Assembly (NCBI GenBank): GCA_937915725.1
Contig: CALGGV010000041.1
Coordinates: forward strand, 1-15,746
Reading direction: 5' to 3'
DNA: 15,746 nt
DNA from: an uncultured Selenomonadales bacterium
Lineage (GTDB): Bacteria; Bacillota; Negativicutes; Selenomonadales; Selenomonadaceae
Made by a program: the position numbers and the translations under genes. Under the pieces are notes generated by a model that was given only the letters and a program-made list of their open reading frames with translations, ran no database searches and was not told the origin of the DNA. This document shows positions 8,662 to 15,531 of the stretch, piece after piece; the stretch's first letter is position 1; each line of letters begins with the position of its first letter.

Positions 8662-11193
8662 TTAGAACGACCATTTTAAAGAAGTATGGAACAAGTGATT
8701 TTTGGAATCGCCGCCGAAAATTCCTTGATAACCGGCGTCAACATAAAATTTATTGATCTTGTGGCGATAAGAAAGTTCAACTAATCCTTGTACTGAATCT
8801 TCACGAACTGAATCGCCGTAATCTGTATTCATCATATTCATTTTAACTTTTTTACCTGCAAGACGCCCGCGCACTCCCAGTGACGCTAACAAACTGCCGC
8901 CATCTTCGCCCTCTGAAAATTTGTGAATCAATGAAGTTTTGGCGGTTGCATGGAGTGCGTTGTACTTGTCAAACTTCATATCGTAGCCCGGAATGTTGGC
9001 ATCAAGCAAATTCCAATGAATTGTCGGCGAATCATTCATATTCAAATATGACAAGCCTAACTCTGTGCGCAATTCATTTTGGGGAGAAAGTTCATTTTTA
9101 AAGCCGTAATTTGCGGAAAGATAAACGCCATTAGATTTATTTGAACTTTTGCCGTTTAAAGTGCTTGTATCTGTATTCATTGTGTAGGAAGTATCGCCGC
9201 TGTTATGAAAGTACGTTGCTTGCGTGCGAATCCAATTTTTATCTTCTTTGGGATAAATTGTGTAGTGCAAGCCGCCGGTAAAACTTTTTAAGCTGCTGTC
9301 AGCCGAATAAACGCCGTTATCTGCGCTACCCAATGCATAAGAACCGTGAATACCTAAGTAGGAATTTTTGCCAACTTTCCAATCAGAGCCGATAATATAG
9401 CCGTGCGCGTGCCCGTCCATACCTTCATCACGTTTGAATTTTGAATAGTAAGGCGTAATAAACCATTTTTGATGGAGTCTGTCATTTCTTTCAAGTTCGT
9501 GTTCAATTTGATCCATATTGGCGCGGGTAAAATCTACAGCTCCCATTGCGGCGGAAGAAATTAACTTTTTAGTTTTGCCTGTGTTATTCGGTACGAGTGA
9601 AACTTGATAACCGTCATTGGCTGAATCTGCAGTTACACTTGTTGTGATAAAATCTGACATTTCCGCGCTATACGTCATTGAATCAAAACCGGTTACATCC
9701 ATGAAAGTATCGACTTCATCGCCGAAGTAGTCAACATTGGTAATAAGCGTATCTTCTGAAACAAGGTATGAAGTTCCCGCCGTGTAATTTTCGGCAGGGC
9801 GCAAAATTAAATTTGTATCCGAAAAATCAAGGGATTGTGTATAAAGTTTGGAGCTGTCTCCAACATTTCTTGATACGTGGATCAAATCTTGTGTTGTGCC
9901 GAAGTCGCGCAGAGTTGTCGCCCAATCGCCAATTTTTGCATGAACAGGATTGATTGGCGAGGGAGCCAGATCACTGTTAATACCAATTTCAGCTTTTTTT
10001 ACAATGTAATTATTTTCTTCTGAAGGTTGAATGACGCTGTAAAGGTTAATAACACCGGTGTTGCTTATGCCCCAAATACCGGTATCGAAAATAGACGCGG
10101 TAGTAACGCCGGTATTTGGATTAGAACTGGCAGTGTAATTGTTGAGGTAAAAACCATAGACAGGGGTAGTAGCCTCGGTATAATCGCCAATCACGGAAAG
10201 ATCAATAACGCCGTAATTATGAAGACCATAATAATTATAATCGTCAACCACAGTACCGTCAGTATCTTTGTAAGGGGAATTACAACCGCCAATAAGAACC
10301 ATACCAAAAGCCGAAGGTCCCGCCATAGTCAGACCGGCGTCAGCTATTCTTGCGGCTCTATCGGAAGTGGCGTCAACTACCGCTATAATTTTTCCGTAGT
10401 TCGCAAGTCGAGTATTGCTTTTACCTGCCATACTGTAAATATGAGCATTGGAGTGAATATTAATTGTACCGTAATTTTCAAAAACGTTGTCAGCCTCGCC
10501 TGTACCCGCAACAGCACGCGCAATATCTGCAGTGTCTACGTCCATGAGTATTGTGCCGTAATTTCTAAGCGTTAAATTTGAGGCAGTACTTGTCATACCG
10601 CGCAGATTTGAACGCAAGCTGCCCGGACCTGTAATAGATATTAAACCGTTATTGGTAACGGTACTGTGTTCTGCGCCGTACATTGCGTGAAAATAATATC
10701 CTGTAGTGGACTCCGTATCTTCAGGATCCATTACAAAATAAATATTGCCGTTATTCGTAAGGCTTGAATATTGATAAACCCACATACCGCGCCCCATCAT
10801 ATTGCCCGAGGTTGATATAGAGGAATATTTTGCCGCCATATCTTTATAATTGAGTGAAATTGTACCGTTATTTGTAAGGTGAGCATAACTGCCCATAAAA
10901 TTTATCGGAATGTTATCAGTAGAATCAGTAATTAAGACATACGCTGAAGGATCTTGAAGGGAGGCAAAAGCGTAAAACATATAAATGTCAAGACCATTCA
11001 TAGACTGTTTAAAAATGTTATAACTGTCAATGGTATTTCCGGCGGGGTTTTCGGCATAAACCGGCGAATCTTCTGTACCTTCGCCAACAGTAATAGCCTC
11101 TGATGCATAAGCAGGGCAACTGAAACTTAATGCAAGAGCCGCACTAAGTGCAATTAAATTTTTGCGATTGATATAACGTTTATATTTTCTCAT
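8662..11193 (-). CDS. Autotransporter (type Va secretion) with beta-helical passenger and C-terminal beta-barrel
   Basis: An 843-residue outer-membrane autotransporter. The signal peptide covers about residues 1-30 (basic start, Ala/Leu core, PAYA). The passenger, about 31-535, carries eight N-x-G-x-I rungs (NNGTI, NNGNI, NNGLI, NYGTI, NYGTI, NYGKI, NYGVI, NTGVI), typical of a right-handed beta-helix, followed by the GDWATTLRDFG region. A linker around 536-575 leads into the translocator barrel (about 576-843, starting QKWFITPYYSKFKRDEGMDG). The protein ends HTSLKWSF, and a C-terminal Phe is the usual signal for the outer-membrane assembly machinery. No protease or lipase motif is visible, so adhesin or surface-structural roles are more likely than catalysis. 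The start is fixed by GGAGGA at 11201-11206, seven bases upstream. The barrel-less paralogue follows 28 bases downstream. Confidence 0.93.
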   Translation of the reverse strand: MRKYKRYINRKNLIALSAALALSFSCPAYASEAITVGEGTEDSPVYAENPAGNTIDSYNIFKQSMNGLDIYMFYAFASLQDPSAYVLITDSTDNIPINFMGSYAHLTNNGTISLNYKDMAAKYSSISTSGNMMGRGMWVYQYSSLTNNGNIYFVMDPEDTESTTGYYFHAMYGAEHSTVTNNGLISITGPGSLRSNLRGMTSTASNLTLRNYGTILMDVDTADIARAVAGTGEADNVFENYGTINIHSNAHIYSMAGKSNTRLANYGKIIAVVDATSDRAARIADAGLTMAGPSAFGMVLIGGCNSPYKDTDGTVVDDYNYYGLHNYGVIDLSVIGDYTEATTPVYGFYLNNYTASSNPNTGVTTASIFDTGIWGISNTGVINLYSVIQPSEENNYIVKKAEIGINSDLAPSPINPVHAKIGDWATTLRDFGTTQDLIHVSRNVGDSSKLYTQSLDFSDTNLILRPAENYTAGTSYLVSEDTLITNVDYFGDEVDTFMDVTGFDSMTYSAEMSDFITTSVTADSANDGYQVSLVPNNTGKTKKLISSAAMGAVDFTRANMDQIEHELERNDRLHQKWFITPYYSKFKRDEGMDGHAHGYIIGSDWKVGKNSYLGIHGSYALGSADNGVYSADSSLKSFTGGLHYTIYPKEDKNWIRTQATYFHNSGDTSYTMNTDTSTLNGKSSNKSNGVYLSANYGFKNELSPQNELRTELGLSYLNMNDSPTIHWNLLDANIPGYDMKFDKYNALHATAKTSLIHKFSEGEDGGSLLASLGVRGRLAGKKVKMNMMNTDYGDSVREDSVQGLVELSYRHKINKFYVDAGYQGIFGGDSKNHLFHTSLKWSF

Positions 11194-11200
11194 TTTGAAA

Positions 11201-11206
11201 TCCTCC
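11201..11206 (-). promoter_or_regulatory. Strong ribosome binding site of the autotransporter
   Basis: GGAGGA on the minus strand, seven bases before the ATG at 11191-11193. It is the best Shine-Dalgarno match in the surface/efflux operon, consistent with high translation of an abundant surface protein. Confidence 0.75.
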
Positions 11207-11222
11207 GTGATTGTGAAATATC

Positions 11223-12884
11223 CTACAAATTTTTCACTGCCTTGACACGATATTTGCCGCTGAATCTGTCTGCGTAGTAGCCGTCGTAAGCAAATTTCAT
11301 ATTACAGCCCCAGTTGTACATACCGTTGAAAGTTTCACGCGCCAACAAAAACATTCCTTGCCCGTTGTAAATATCGGGGAATAATTTTTCGTCGAACCAA
11401 CGCCCGCCTTCAGCCGTGCGGTTGAAAATTGTTGAAAGTTCCTTTAAGTCGGGAATACGCCAGCCTTTTTGCCCGGCAAATTCATTTTCGGAGAAAAGTT
11501 TTTCAATTTCGGCAACGCTCATCAATGGAAATTCCTGTTGCAACCACATTAAATTTGTAAAAGTATCAATTACTACGCCGTTTTCAATCTTGTAGCGATT
11601 TTCCGAGCGGTCGCGCAGATTTACATAGCCGCCGCTAACTGCAATGACGCCGCACTTTTGATTTTTATCTATTGGCACCGTGCAACCGTAGCCGAAATAA
11701 ATTGTCCACGCGCGGGTATTTTTTGTAACGGCGTGTTCATCGCCTGTCCAGTAAAAAATTGGCGCAACGTTTGTAAATTCGTCAAAAACGGCGGGATTCT
11801 GTTTGCTGTAGTCTGCAATAAATCTAAGCTCGTCAATACTCGGTAAACGCCAATCATTTTTGCCGCCGAAATTTGCAGCGTTCAATTTTTTAATATGTTC
11901 CTGCGCCGCGTCAAAAGTAAAAGTATCTGCAGAATTTTTTTCATAGCTTAAGCCGGTTTTCTTGTCAAAAATAAACTTGTCATAAACTACAAAATCAGTT
12001 GCGCCGAAATTTTCATTGACGCCTATAACATTTCCCTTGTAGTCAAAAATTTCTTTTTGCCCGCCGCTCGGCATTTGAAATTTATCCTGCGCGACAGTTT
12101 CCAAATTTCGTACAAGGCGATAACAAAGCGGTATAAATTTTTCGCCGTAATAGCCCTCGTAGCCAAAATTAAAATTCATTATCCAAACGTAGGTATTTTC
12201 AAAAAGATTAGCCGTGATATGTTGCAAGAGCGGCGGCTTTAATTTATCGCATTCAAAGAATTTATCGTAGTACCAATTTCCGTTTTCGTAAGTTTCATCA
12301 AAGATTAAGCCAATTTCATACATTGTGGGAAGTCGCCAATCAGTGTAACCGGCAAGTTCAAAAGTTTTCAACATTTCTTGAACGTCGTTGTAACTTTTTG
12401 GCGCGGGCTGTTCTTTTTGCCACATTAATTTTGCAACAGTATCAGTAATTGTGCCGTCGCCGTTGTCAATGAAACGCGCTGTACCGTCGTGTTGTTTTTC
12501 GCCGCGCACTGCCACGCCGTAACTTTTCAGCGTTTTACTTTGAGTTGTTGACGCGCCCAAATTTAAATTGATAACCCAGCCGCAATCTTCGCGCAGAGCG
12601 TAGGAAGTGAATCCACACCAATAATTATCCGGTAAAAGACTTTGAAAAATTTCTGCGTTAAAGGCGGGATTAACTGTGCCGTACTTAATCAGCGTGCGCA
12701 TTTCTGCACGTGAAGGAGCACGCCAATCATTAAAGCCGCCGTAATTTTTTTCGTTGAGAGTTTTGATATATTCGCCGTTAAATTCTTCCCACGTCATTTT
12801 GCGCTTAAAATAGCGGGCGTCTGCGGCGTCAAAACTTTTAACTTCCCAAAACAAATTATTTTTAGCGTCAAAAATATAATCCAT
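11223..12884 (-). CDS. Protein with four DUF1566/Lcl C-terminal-type domains in tandem
   Basis: A 553-residue protein without a signal peptide or membrane segment, so it appears cytoplasmic as annotated. Four copies of a DUF1566-like unit are recognisable by the W-R-x-P core: DWRAP 53-57, DWRLP 182-186, DWRLP 344-348, GWRIP 474-478. Each core is preceded by a conserved W/Y-E/Q strand (NLFWEV, KLMWQK, GLSYEK, NLMWLQ) and followed by an aromatic-rich strand. The units alternate: 2 and 4 share GYEGYYGEKF and AYDGYYADRF endings, which 1 and 3 lack, so the gene looks like a doubled two-domain unit. DUF1566 is known from bacterial surface and collagen-like (Lcl) proteins; its biochemical role is unclear. 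The start ATG has GAGG at 12892-12895 overlapping the cupin stop codon, and the autotransporter follows after 29 bases. Confidence 0.82.
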   Translation of the reverse strand: MDYIFDAKNNLFWEVKSFDAADARYFKRKMTWEEFNGEYIKTLNEKNYGGFNDWRAPSRAEMRTLIKYGTVNPAFNAEIFQSLLPDNYWCGFTSYALREDCGWVINLNLGASTTQSKTLKSYGVAVRGEKQHDGTARFIDNGDGTITDTVAKLMWQKEQPAPKSYNDVQEMLKTFELAGYTDWRLPTMYEIGLIFDETYENGNWYYDKFFECDKLKPPLLQHITANLFENTYVWIMNFNFGYEGYYGEKFIPLCYRLVRNLETVAQDKFQMPSGGQKEIFDYKGNVIGVNENFGATDFVVYDKFIFDKKTGLSYEKNSADTFTFDAAQEHIKKLNAANFGGKNDWRLPSIDELRFIADYSKQNPAVFDEFTNVAPIFYWTGDEHAVTKNTRAWTIYFGYGCTVPIDKNQKCGVIAVSGGYVNLRDRSENRYKIENGVVIDTFTNLMWLQQEFPLMSVAEIEKLFSENEFAGQKGWRIPDLKELSTIFNRTAEGGRWFDEKLFPDIYNGQGMFLLARETFNGMYNWGCNMKFAYDGYYADRFSGKYRVKAVKNL

Positions 12885-12893
12885 AATTTTACC

Positions 12894-13229
12894 TCAAGCG
12901 TCGCGTCCATCGGGAATAGGGCTTTTTATCGGATTAAAAACGTCAATAGCTTCAGTGTCGCCAACTGCAACGAAAGAATGAGGAACATTCGGCGGGATAA
13001 AGTAAGCATCGCCCGCGCCAATTTGATATTCTTTGCCGTCCTCAACAATGATAAAGCCGCCCTTGATGCAGTAGCCGAATTGCTCTGATTCGTGCGTGTG
13101 CATTGCAACTTTGGAGCCGTCAGCCATATTCCAGTGGAAAACATTCATCAGCGTACCCTTGCCGAGATATTGGAAGACAACGCCGGGATTAATTTCTTTC
13201 TTTTCAATTTTTTCGTGGTGAACCATCAT
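12894..13229 (-). CDS. Small single-domain cupin protein
   Basis: A 111-residue conserved-barrel cupin. Motif 1 is HTHESEQFGYCIKGG, giving metal ligands His44, His46 and probably Glu50. Motif 2 is PPNVPHSF with His84. The GDAYFIPPNVPHSF segment is typical of small cupins that bind a metal ion and act as sensors, isomerases or dioxygenases; the reaction cannot be told from sequence. Two ATG codons are adjacent (13224-13229); the first is taken because AGGAGTGATTTAAA places the ribosome site correctly. It is the first gene after the 128-base intergenic region with the repeated promoter-like element, so it probably heads the surface/efflux operon. Its TGA overlaps the ribosome site of the DUF1566 gene. 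Confidence 0.88.
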   Translation of the reverse strand: MMVHHEKIEKKEINPGVVFQYLGKGTLMNVFHWNMADGSKVAMHTHESEQFGYCIKGGFIIVEDGKEYQIGAGDAYFIPPNVPHSFVAVGDTEAIDVFNPIKSPIPDGRDA

Positions 13230-13256
13230 TTTAAATCACTCCTAAATTTGCGTTTA

Positions 13257-13352
13257 AATCGATTTTAAGCCGCCTTCAAAAGTATTTTTGATATAAATGT
13301 ACCCTCAAACGTCAAACGCCGCGCTGTGTGGCTCTCAAGTGCCAATACGGGC
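13257..13352 (-). repeat. Conserved intergenic element, copy 1 (upstream of the cupin gene)
   Basis: This region shares three ordered blocks with the intergenic region upstream of the tautomerase gene. Block A is 24 identical bases (13257-13280 and 15532-15555; starts AATCGATTTTAAGCC on the plus strand). Block B is 16 identical bases, AACGTCAAACGCCGCG (13308-13323 and 15580-15595). Block C is TACGGGC (13346-13352 and 15618-15624). The A-B spacing is 27 bases here and 24 in the other copy. Both copies lie between a stop codon and the next gene's start, in the same orientation, and both downstream genes begin with a similar AGGAGTG(A/G)TTTAAA leader. Confidence 0.88.
13288..13315 (-). promoter_or_regulatory. 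Predicted sigma-70-type promoter of the cupin/surface/efflux operon
   Basis: On the minus strand TTGACG (13310-13315) is followed after 16 bases by TATCAA (13288-13293). The -35 matches consensus at 5 of 6 positions and the -10 at 4 of 6. The same arrangement, TTGACG-16-TATTAA, occurs in the second copy of the element. The expected transcript start (near 13281) would place the conserved 24-base block at the very 5' end of the mRNA, with a leader of about 50 bases. Confidence 0.55.
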
Positions 13353-13357
13353 ATTTT

Positions 13358-13951
13358 TTAAGCAATTACAGTAACTTCATTACCCTTGCGCGGCAACGGT
13401 TTTCTGTTAGGTTTTCCGTCTTCAGATTTTGCATAACCAACGATCATTGAGGCGTAAACGCGCTCATTTTCTTTCAAGCCCAATTCGCGCAGATATGATA
13501 AAATTTCGGCGTCTTCATTAAGCCATTTCAACTGATTTATCCAACAACTTCCCAAGTCAAGTGCATTTGCGGCAACCATCATATTTTCAACGGCAACCGC
13601 ACAATCTGCAATGTTGTTGCCGTAATTTTTCTGATTGGCAACGATAATTAAAACCGGCGCATGATAATAAAAAACATAGCCGCCTTTCTTAGATTGAAGA
13701 ATAGAGCCTTTCAAACTGGAATAAGTATTTTCTGTAACTTCCATCTTTGCAAAGGCAGACTCGGCAAGCGTTGCAAGTTTTTTCAAAACTTCAGGATTTT
13801 GTACAACCAAAAAATGATTAGTCTGATTATTGCCGCCGCTCGGAGCGTACCTGCCCGCGTCGATAATCTGTTGAAGTTTTTCAGTTTCAACGGGCGCGGG
13901 CGTGTAGCTGCGTGTACTCCTGCGCGACAAAATTGCCTCAAGAGTTTCCAT
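13358..13951 (-). CDS. Nitroreductase-family FMN oxidoreductase
   Basis: A 197-residue flavin enzyme expected to reduce nitro compounds, quinones or similar electron acceptors with NAD(P)H in the cytoplasm. Family features: N-terminal ILSRRSTRSY (Arg10, Arg11 and Ser12, FMN-phosphate contacts), APSGGNNQ at 36-43, the hydrophobic IADCAVAVENMMVAANAL helix at 114-131, LGSCWI at 133-138, and a basic C-terminal segment RKPLPRKG. The usual APSGxNxQPW appears as APSGGNNQTNHF. Start ATG 13949-13951 has GAGGTACGAAA in front, overlapping the previous stop. It is the last gene of the redox operon; no clear terminator follows it, so some read-through into the cupin operon is possible. Confidence 0.93.
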   Translation of the reverse strand: METLEAILSRRSTRSYTPAPVETEKLQQIIDAGRYAPSGGNNQTNHFLVVQNPEVLKKLATLAESAFAKMEVTENTYSSLKGSILQSKKGGYVFYYHAPVLIIVANQKNYGNNIADCAVAVENMMVAANALDLGSCWINQLKWLNEDAEILSYLRELGLKENERVYASMIVGYAKSEDGKPNRKPLPRKGNEVTVIA

Positions 13952-13960
13952 TTTCGTACC

Positions 13961-14611
13961 TCAAAGATTTATTCGGGAAATTAATTCTTTGCCCATTTCA
14001 TAAGCGCGCTGTAAATCTTGCGGGAAATGTTCGGCGTTGTACTTAATTTTCTTTTCAAGCGGAACCGCCGCGGTATGGTATTTGCTGTAGTCGTCAAATT
14101 GCAAAGTTGCATTAGCCATCATATATTTACAACTGCCGAATCCATTTTCAAATAAAAAAGCGTCATACTTGCAAGAATTTTCAATCCCCATTTTTTCCAT
14201 AAAAAGCGGGTTGCCGTTCATACTATAAATTAAAACGCTGGGATATTCTTTTTCAACCATTCTTTCGTGCGCGTCGTAATTGTGGTGTGAAAAATAAAAT
14301 CTTTCCAACAACGCGCTCATACTGCTTGACATATGCCCGTTATAAATAGGCGTTGCAAAAATCCACGCGTCAGCCGCCAATAACTTTTCCATAACGCCGG
14401 TAAAATCGTCTTTAATCGCGCAGCCTTTACCGTAAAAAGGCGATTTACGCTTACAGGCAAAACAACTGCGACAGCCTTTAAAATTCATACCGTACAAGCT
14501 GATAATTTCAGTTTCGGCTCCGGCGTCATTTGCGCCCTTTATTGCTTCAGTCAAAAGTTTCATACTGTTGCCGTTTTGGCGCGGGCTTCCGTTAAGTCCT
14601 AAAATTTTCAT
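13961..14611 (-). CDS. Flavodoxin-fold NADPH-dependent FMN reductase / iron-sulfur-flavoprotein-like protein
   Basis: A 216-residue flavodoxin-fold protein. MKILGLNGSPRQNGNS is the phosphate-binding loop for FMN, and ADAWIFATPIYNGHMSSSM is the second flavin-contacting loop. Between them lies a cysteine cluster, GCRSCFACK with a further GC, giving Cys47, Cys50, Cys53 and Cys64 (C-x2-C-x2-C-x10-C). Iron-sulfur flavoproteins (Isf) bind a 4Fe-4S cluster with a similar compact motif, usually with a shorter last spacer, so a cluster is possible but unproven; many related reductases carry such cysteines without confirmed clusters. The ATG follows AAAGGA, which adjoins the TAA of the upstream quinone reductase (13-base gap). 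The neighbours support a cytoplasmic electron-transfer or detoxification role. Confidence 0.88.
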   Translation of the reverse strand: MKILGLNGSPRQNGNSMKLLTEAIKGANDAGAETEIISLYGMNFKGCRSCFACKRKSPFYGKGCAIKDDFTGVMEKLLAADAWIFATPIYNGHMSSSMSALLERFYFSHHNYDAHERMVEKEYPSVLIYSMNGNPLFMEKMGIENSCKYDAFLFENGFGSCKYMMANATLQFDDYSKYHTAAVPLEKKIKYNAEHFPQDLQRAYEMGKELISRINL

Positions 14612-14624
14612 AGATTTTTTTCCT

Positions 14625-15185
14625 TTACAAAGTTTTTACAAATTCTGCCAATTCGGCGGCGTGCTTTTTGCAATCTGTAACAACTTGAGTATATTTTTCT
14701 TCGGGGTAAACGCCCTTGATATAATTTGCGCTGTAAGTGCAGAAAAGTTTTTTAAATTCCATTTTGCAAGTAATGGTGTAACGCTTAATGAACGCCATAA
14801 AATCGTCAATCGTGTAGGTTACTTTTCCGTCGTGTTGGTATTCTTTTTCGGGTCCGCCGACAGTCATTGACGCAATAAAAAATTTCCCCTTCAAGGCGTT
14901 ACCTTTCGAGCCGTAAGCCCAGCTGTGCTCCATAACTTTGTCAATGTAAAGTTTCAAAAGAGCCGGTACGCTGTACCAATGAATGGGATATTGGAAAATA
15001 ATAATGTCAGCTTTAACCAACGCCGCCTGCTCCGCCGCAATGTCAATTTGATAATCGGGGTAAAGTTCGTCCAACTTGCGAATTTCGGCGTCCGGCAAAA
15101 GTTTTTCAATTTCTTCCAAAATAGTTTTATTGGCGTTTGATTTTTTTAAATCGGGATGCCCGGAAATAATCAAAACTTTTTTCAA
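14625..15185 (-). CDS. NAD(P)H:quinone oxidoreductase, KefF/MdaB-like flavodoxin fold
   Basis: A 186-residue flavoprotein expected to carry out two-electron reduction of quinones. KKVLIISGHPDLKKSNAN forms the flavin-phosphate loop. QYPIHWYSVPALLKLYID followed by KVMEHSWAYG is the signature of the Flavodoxin_2 family, which includes KefF, MdaB and NQO1. Start choice: the frame extends to a TTG at 15198-15200, but that codon and a GTG at 15192-15194 lie on the Shine-Dalgarno sequence itself. TTG at 15183-15185 sits 8 bases after GGAGG and gives the normal N-terminus of the family. The gene begins 18 bases after the tautomerase-like gene. KefF proteins regulate K+ efflux channels, but no kef channel gene is in view, so a stand-alone oxidoreductase is more likely. 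Confidence 0.92.
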   Translation of the reverse strand: MKKVLIISGHPDLKKSNANKTILEEIEKLLPDAEIRKLDELYPDYQIDIAAEQAALVKADIIIFQYPIHWYSVPALLKLYIDKVMEHSWAYGSKGNALKGKFFIASMTVGGPEKEYQHDGKVTYTIDDFMAFIKRYTITCKMEFKKLFCTYSANYIKGVYPEEKYTQVVTDCKKHAAELAEFVKTL

Positions 15186-15191
15186 GGTAAA

Positions 15192-15198
15192 CACCTCC
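15192..15198 (-). promoter_or_regulatory. Ribosome binding site that sets the TTG start of the quinone oxidoreductase
   Basis: GGAGGTG on the minus strand, six bases before TTG 15183-15185. It covers two other in-frame start-type codons (TTG 15198-15200 and GTG 15192-15194), which argues against using either. Confidence 0.75.
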
Positions 15199-15203
15199 AA
15201 AAT

Positions 15204-15470
15204 TTATTCAGCGGCTTTTTTAATTTTTTCGACAATGTCAGGATTCTTGCTCCATTCGTCTTCGTTGAATTTGCTCCACGCCTTGCTCGGGTGTTCACTG
15301 AAACGAATACCTGCCGCGCCGACGTCTTCGAGTTCGTGACCGTCAAAGAAAATGTACACGCGATCTTTTGGAACATTGGTAATTTCTGAAAAAATTTCAA
15401 CGTACTTTTTGGCAAGAACTTTCTTTTGACTTTCTGCCAAAGCGATTGATTTAATACTAATTGCAGGCAT
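15204..15470 (-). CDS. Tautomerase-superfamily (4-oxalocrotonate tautomerase-like) protein
   Basis: An 88-residue protein that starts MPAISIKSIALAESQK. After Met removal the Pro would be the N-terminal catalytic base of the tautomerase superfamily. The order strand, helix (QKKVLAKKYVEIFSEITNV), PKDRVYIFFDGHELEDVG fits the beta-alpha-beta unit of that family. The C-terminal part (RFSEHPSKAW and a charged helix) is longer than in a 60-62 residue 4-OT. Arg37 is a candidate substrate-binding residue. It is the first gene of the redox operon, preceded by AAGGAGTGGTTTAA and by the second copy of the repeated promoter-like element. The substrate is unknown; enol/keto isomerisation of an aromatic breakdown product would fit its neighbours, but this is inference. 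Confidence 0.8.
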   Translation of the reverse strand: MPAISIKSIALAESQKKVLAKKYVEIFSEITNVPKDRVYIFFDGHELEDVGAAGIRFSEHPSKAWSKFNEDEWSKNPDIVEKIKKAAE

Positions 15471-15531
15471 TTAAACCACTCCTTAAATTTAAAAAATTTT
15501 AAAAATATTCGCGCAGGTTAAAAGCGCGTAG

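Noticed and set aside
10027..10575. A 182-codon plus-strand open frame opposite the autotransporter passenger
   Set aside because: It is antisense to a well-supported gene, has no ribosome site, and its low-complexity Asn/Val/Ile-rich translation mirrors the repeat codons of the passenger.
13325..13357. An intrinsic terminator after the nitroreductase (TGGC-N8-GCCA and GCC-N6-GGC pairings)
   Set aside because: The stems are only 3-4 base pairs and no T-run follows on the minus strand; the region is better explained by the shared intergenic element.
15186..15200. An upstream TTG or GTG start for the quinone oxidoreductase
   Set aside because: Both codons fall on the GGAGGTG ribosome site; the TTG at 15183-15185 has correct spacing and gives the usual family N-terminus.
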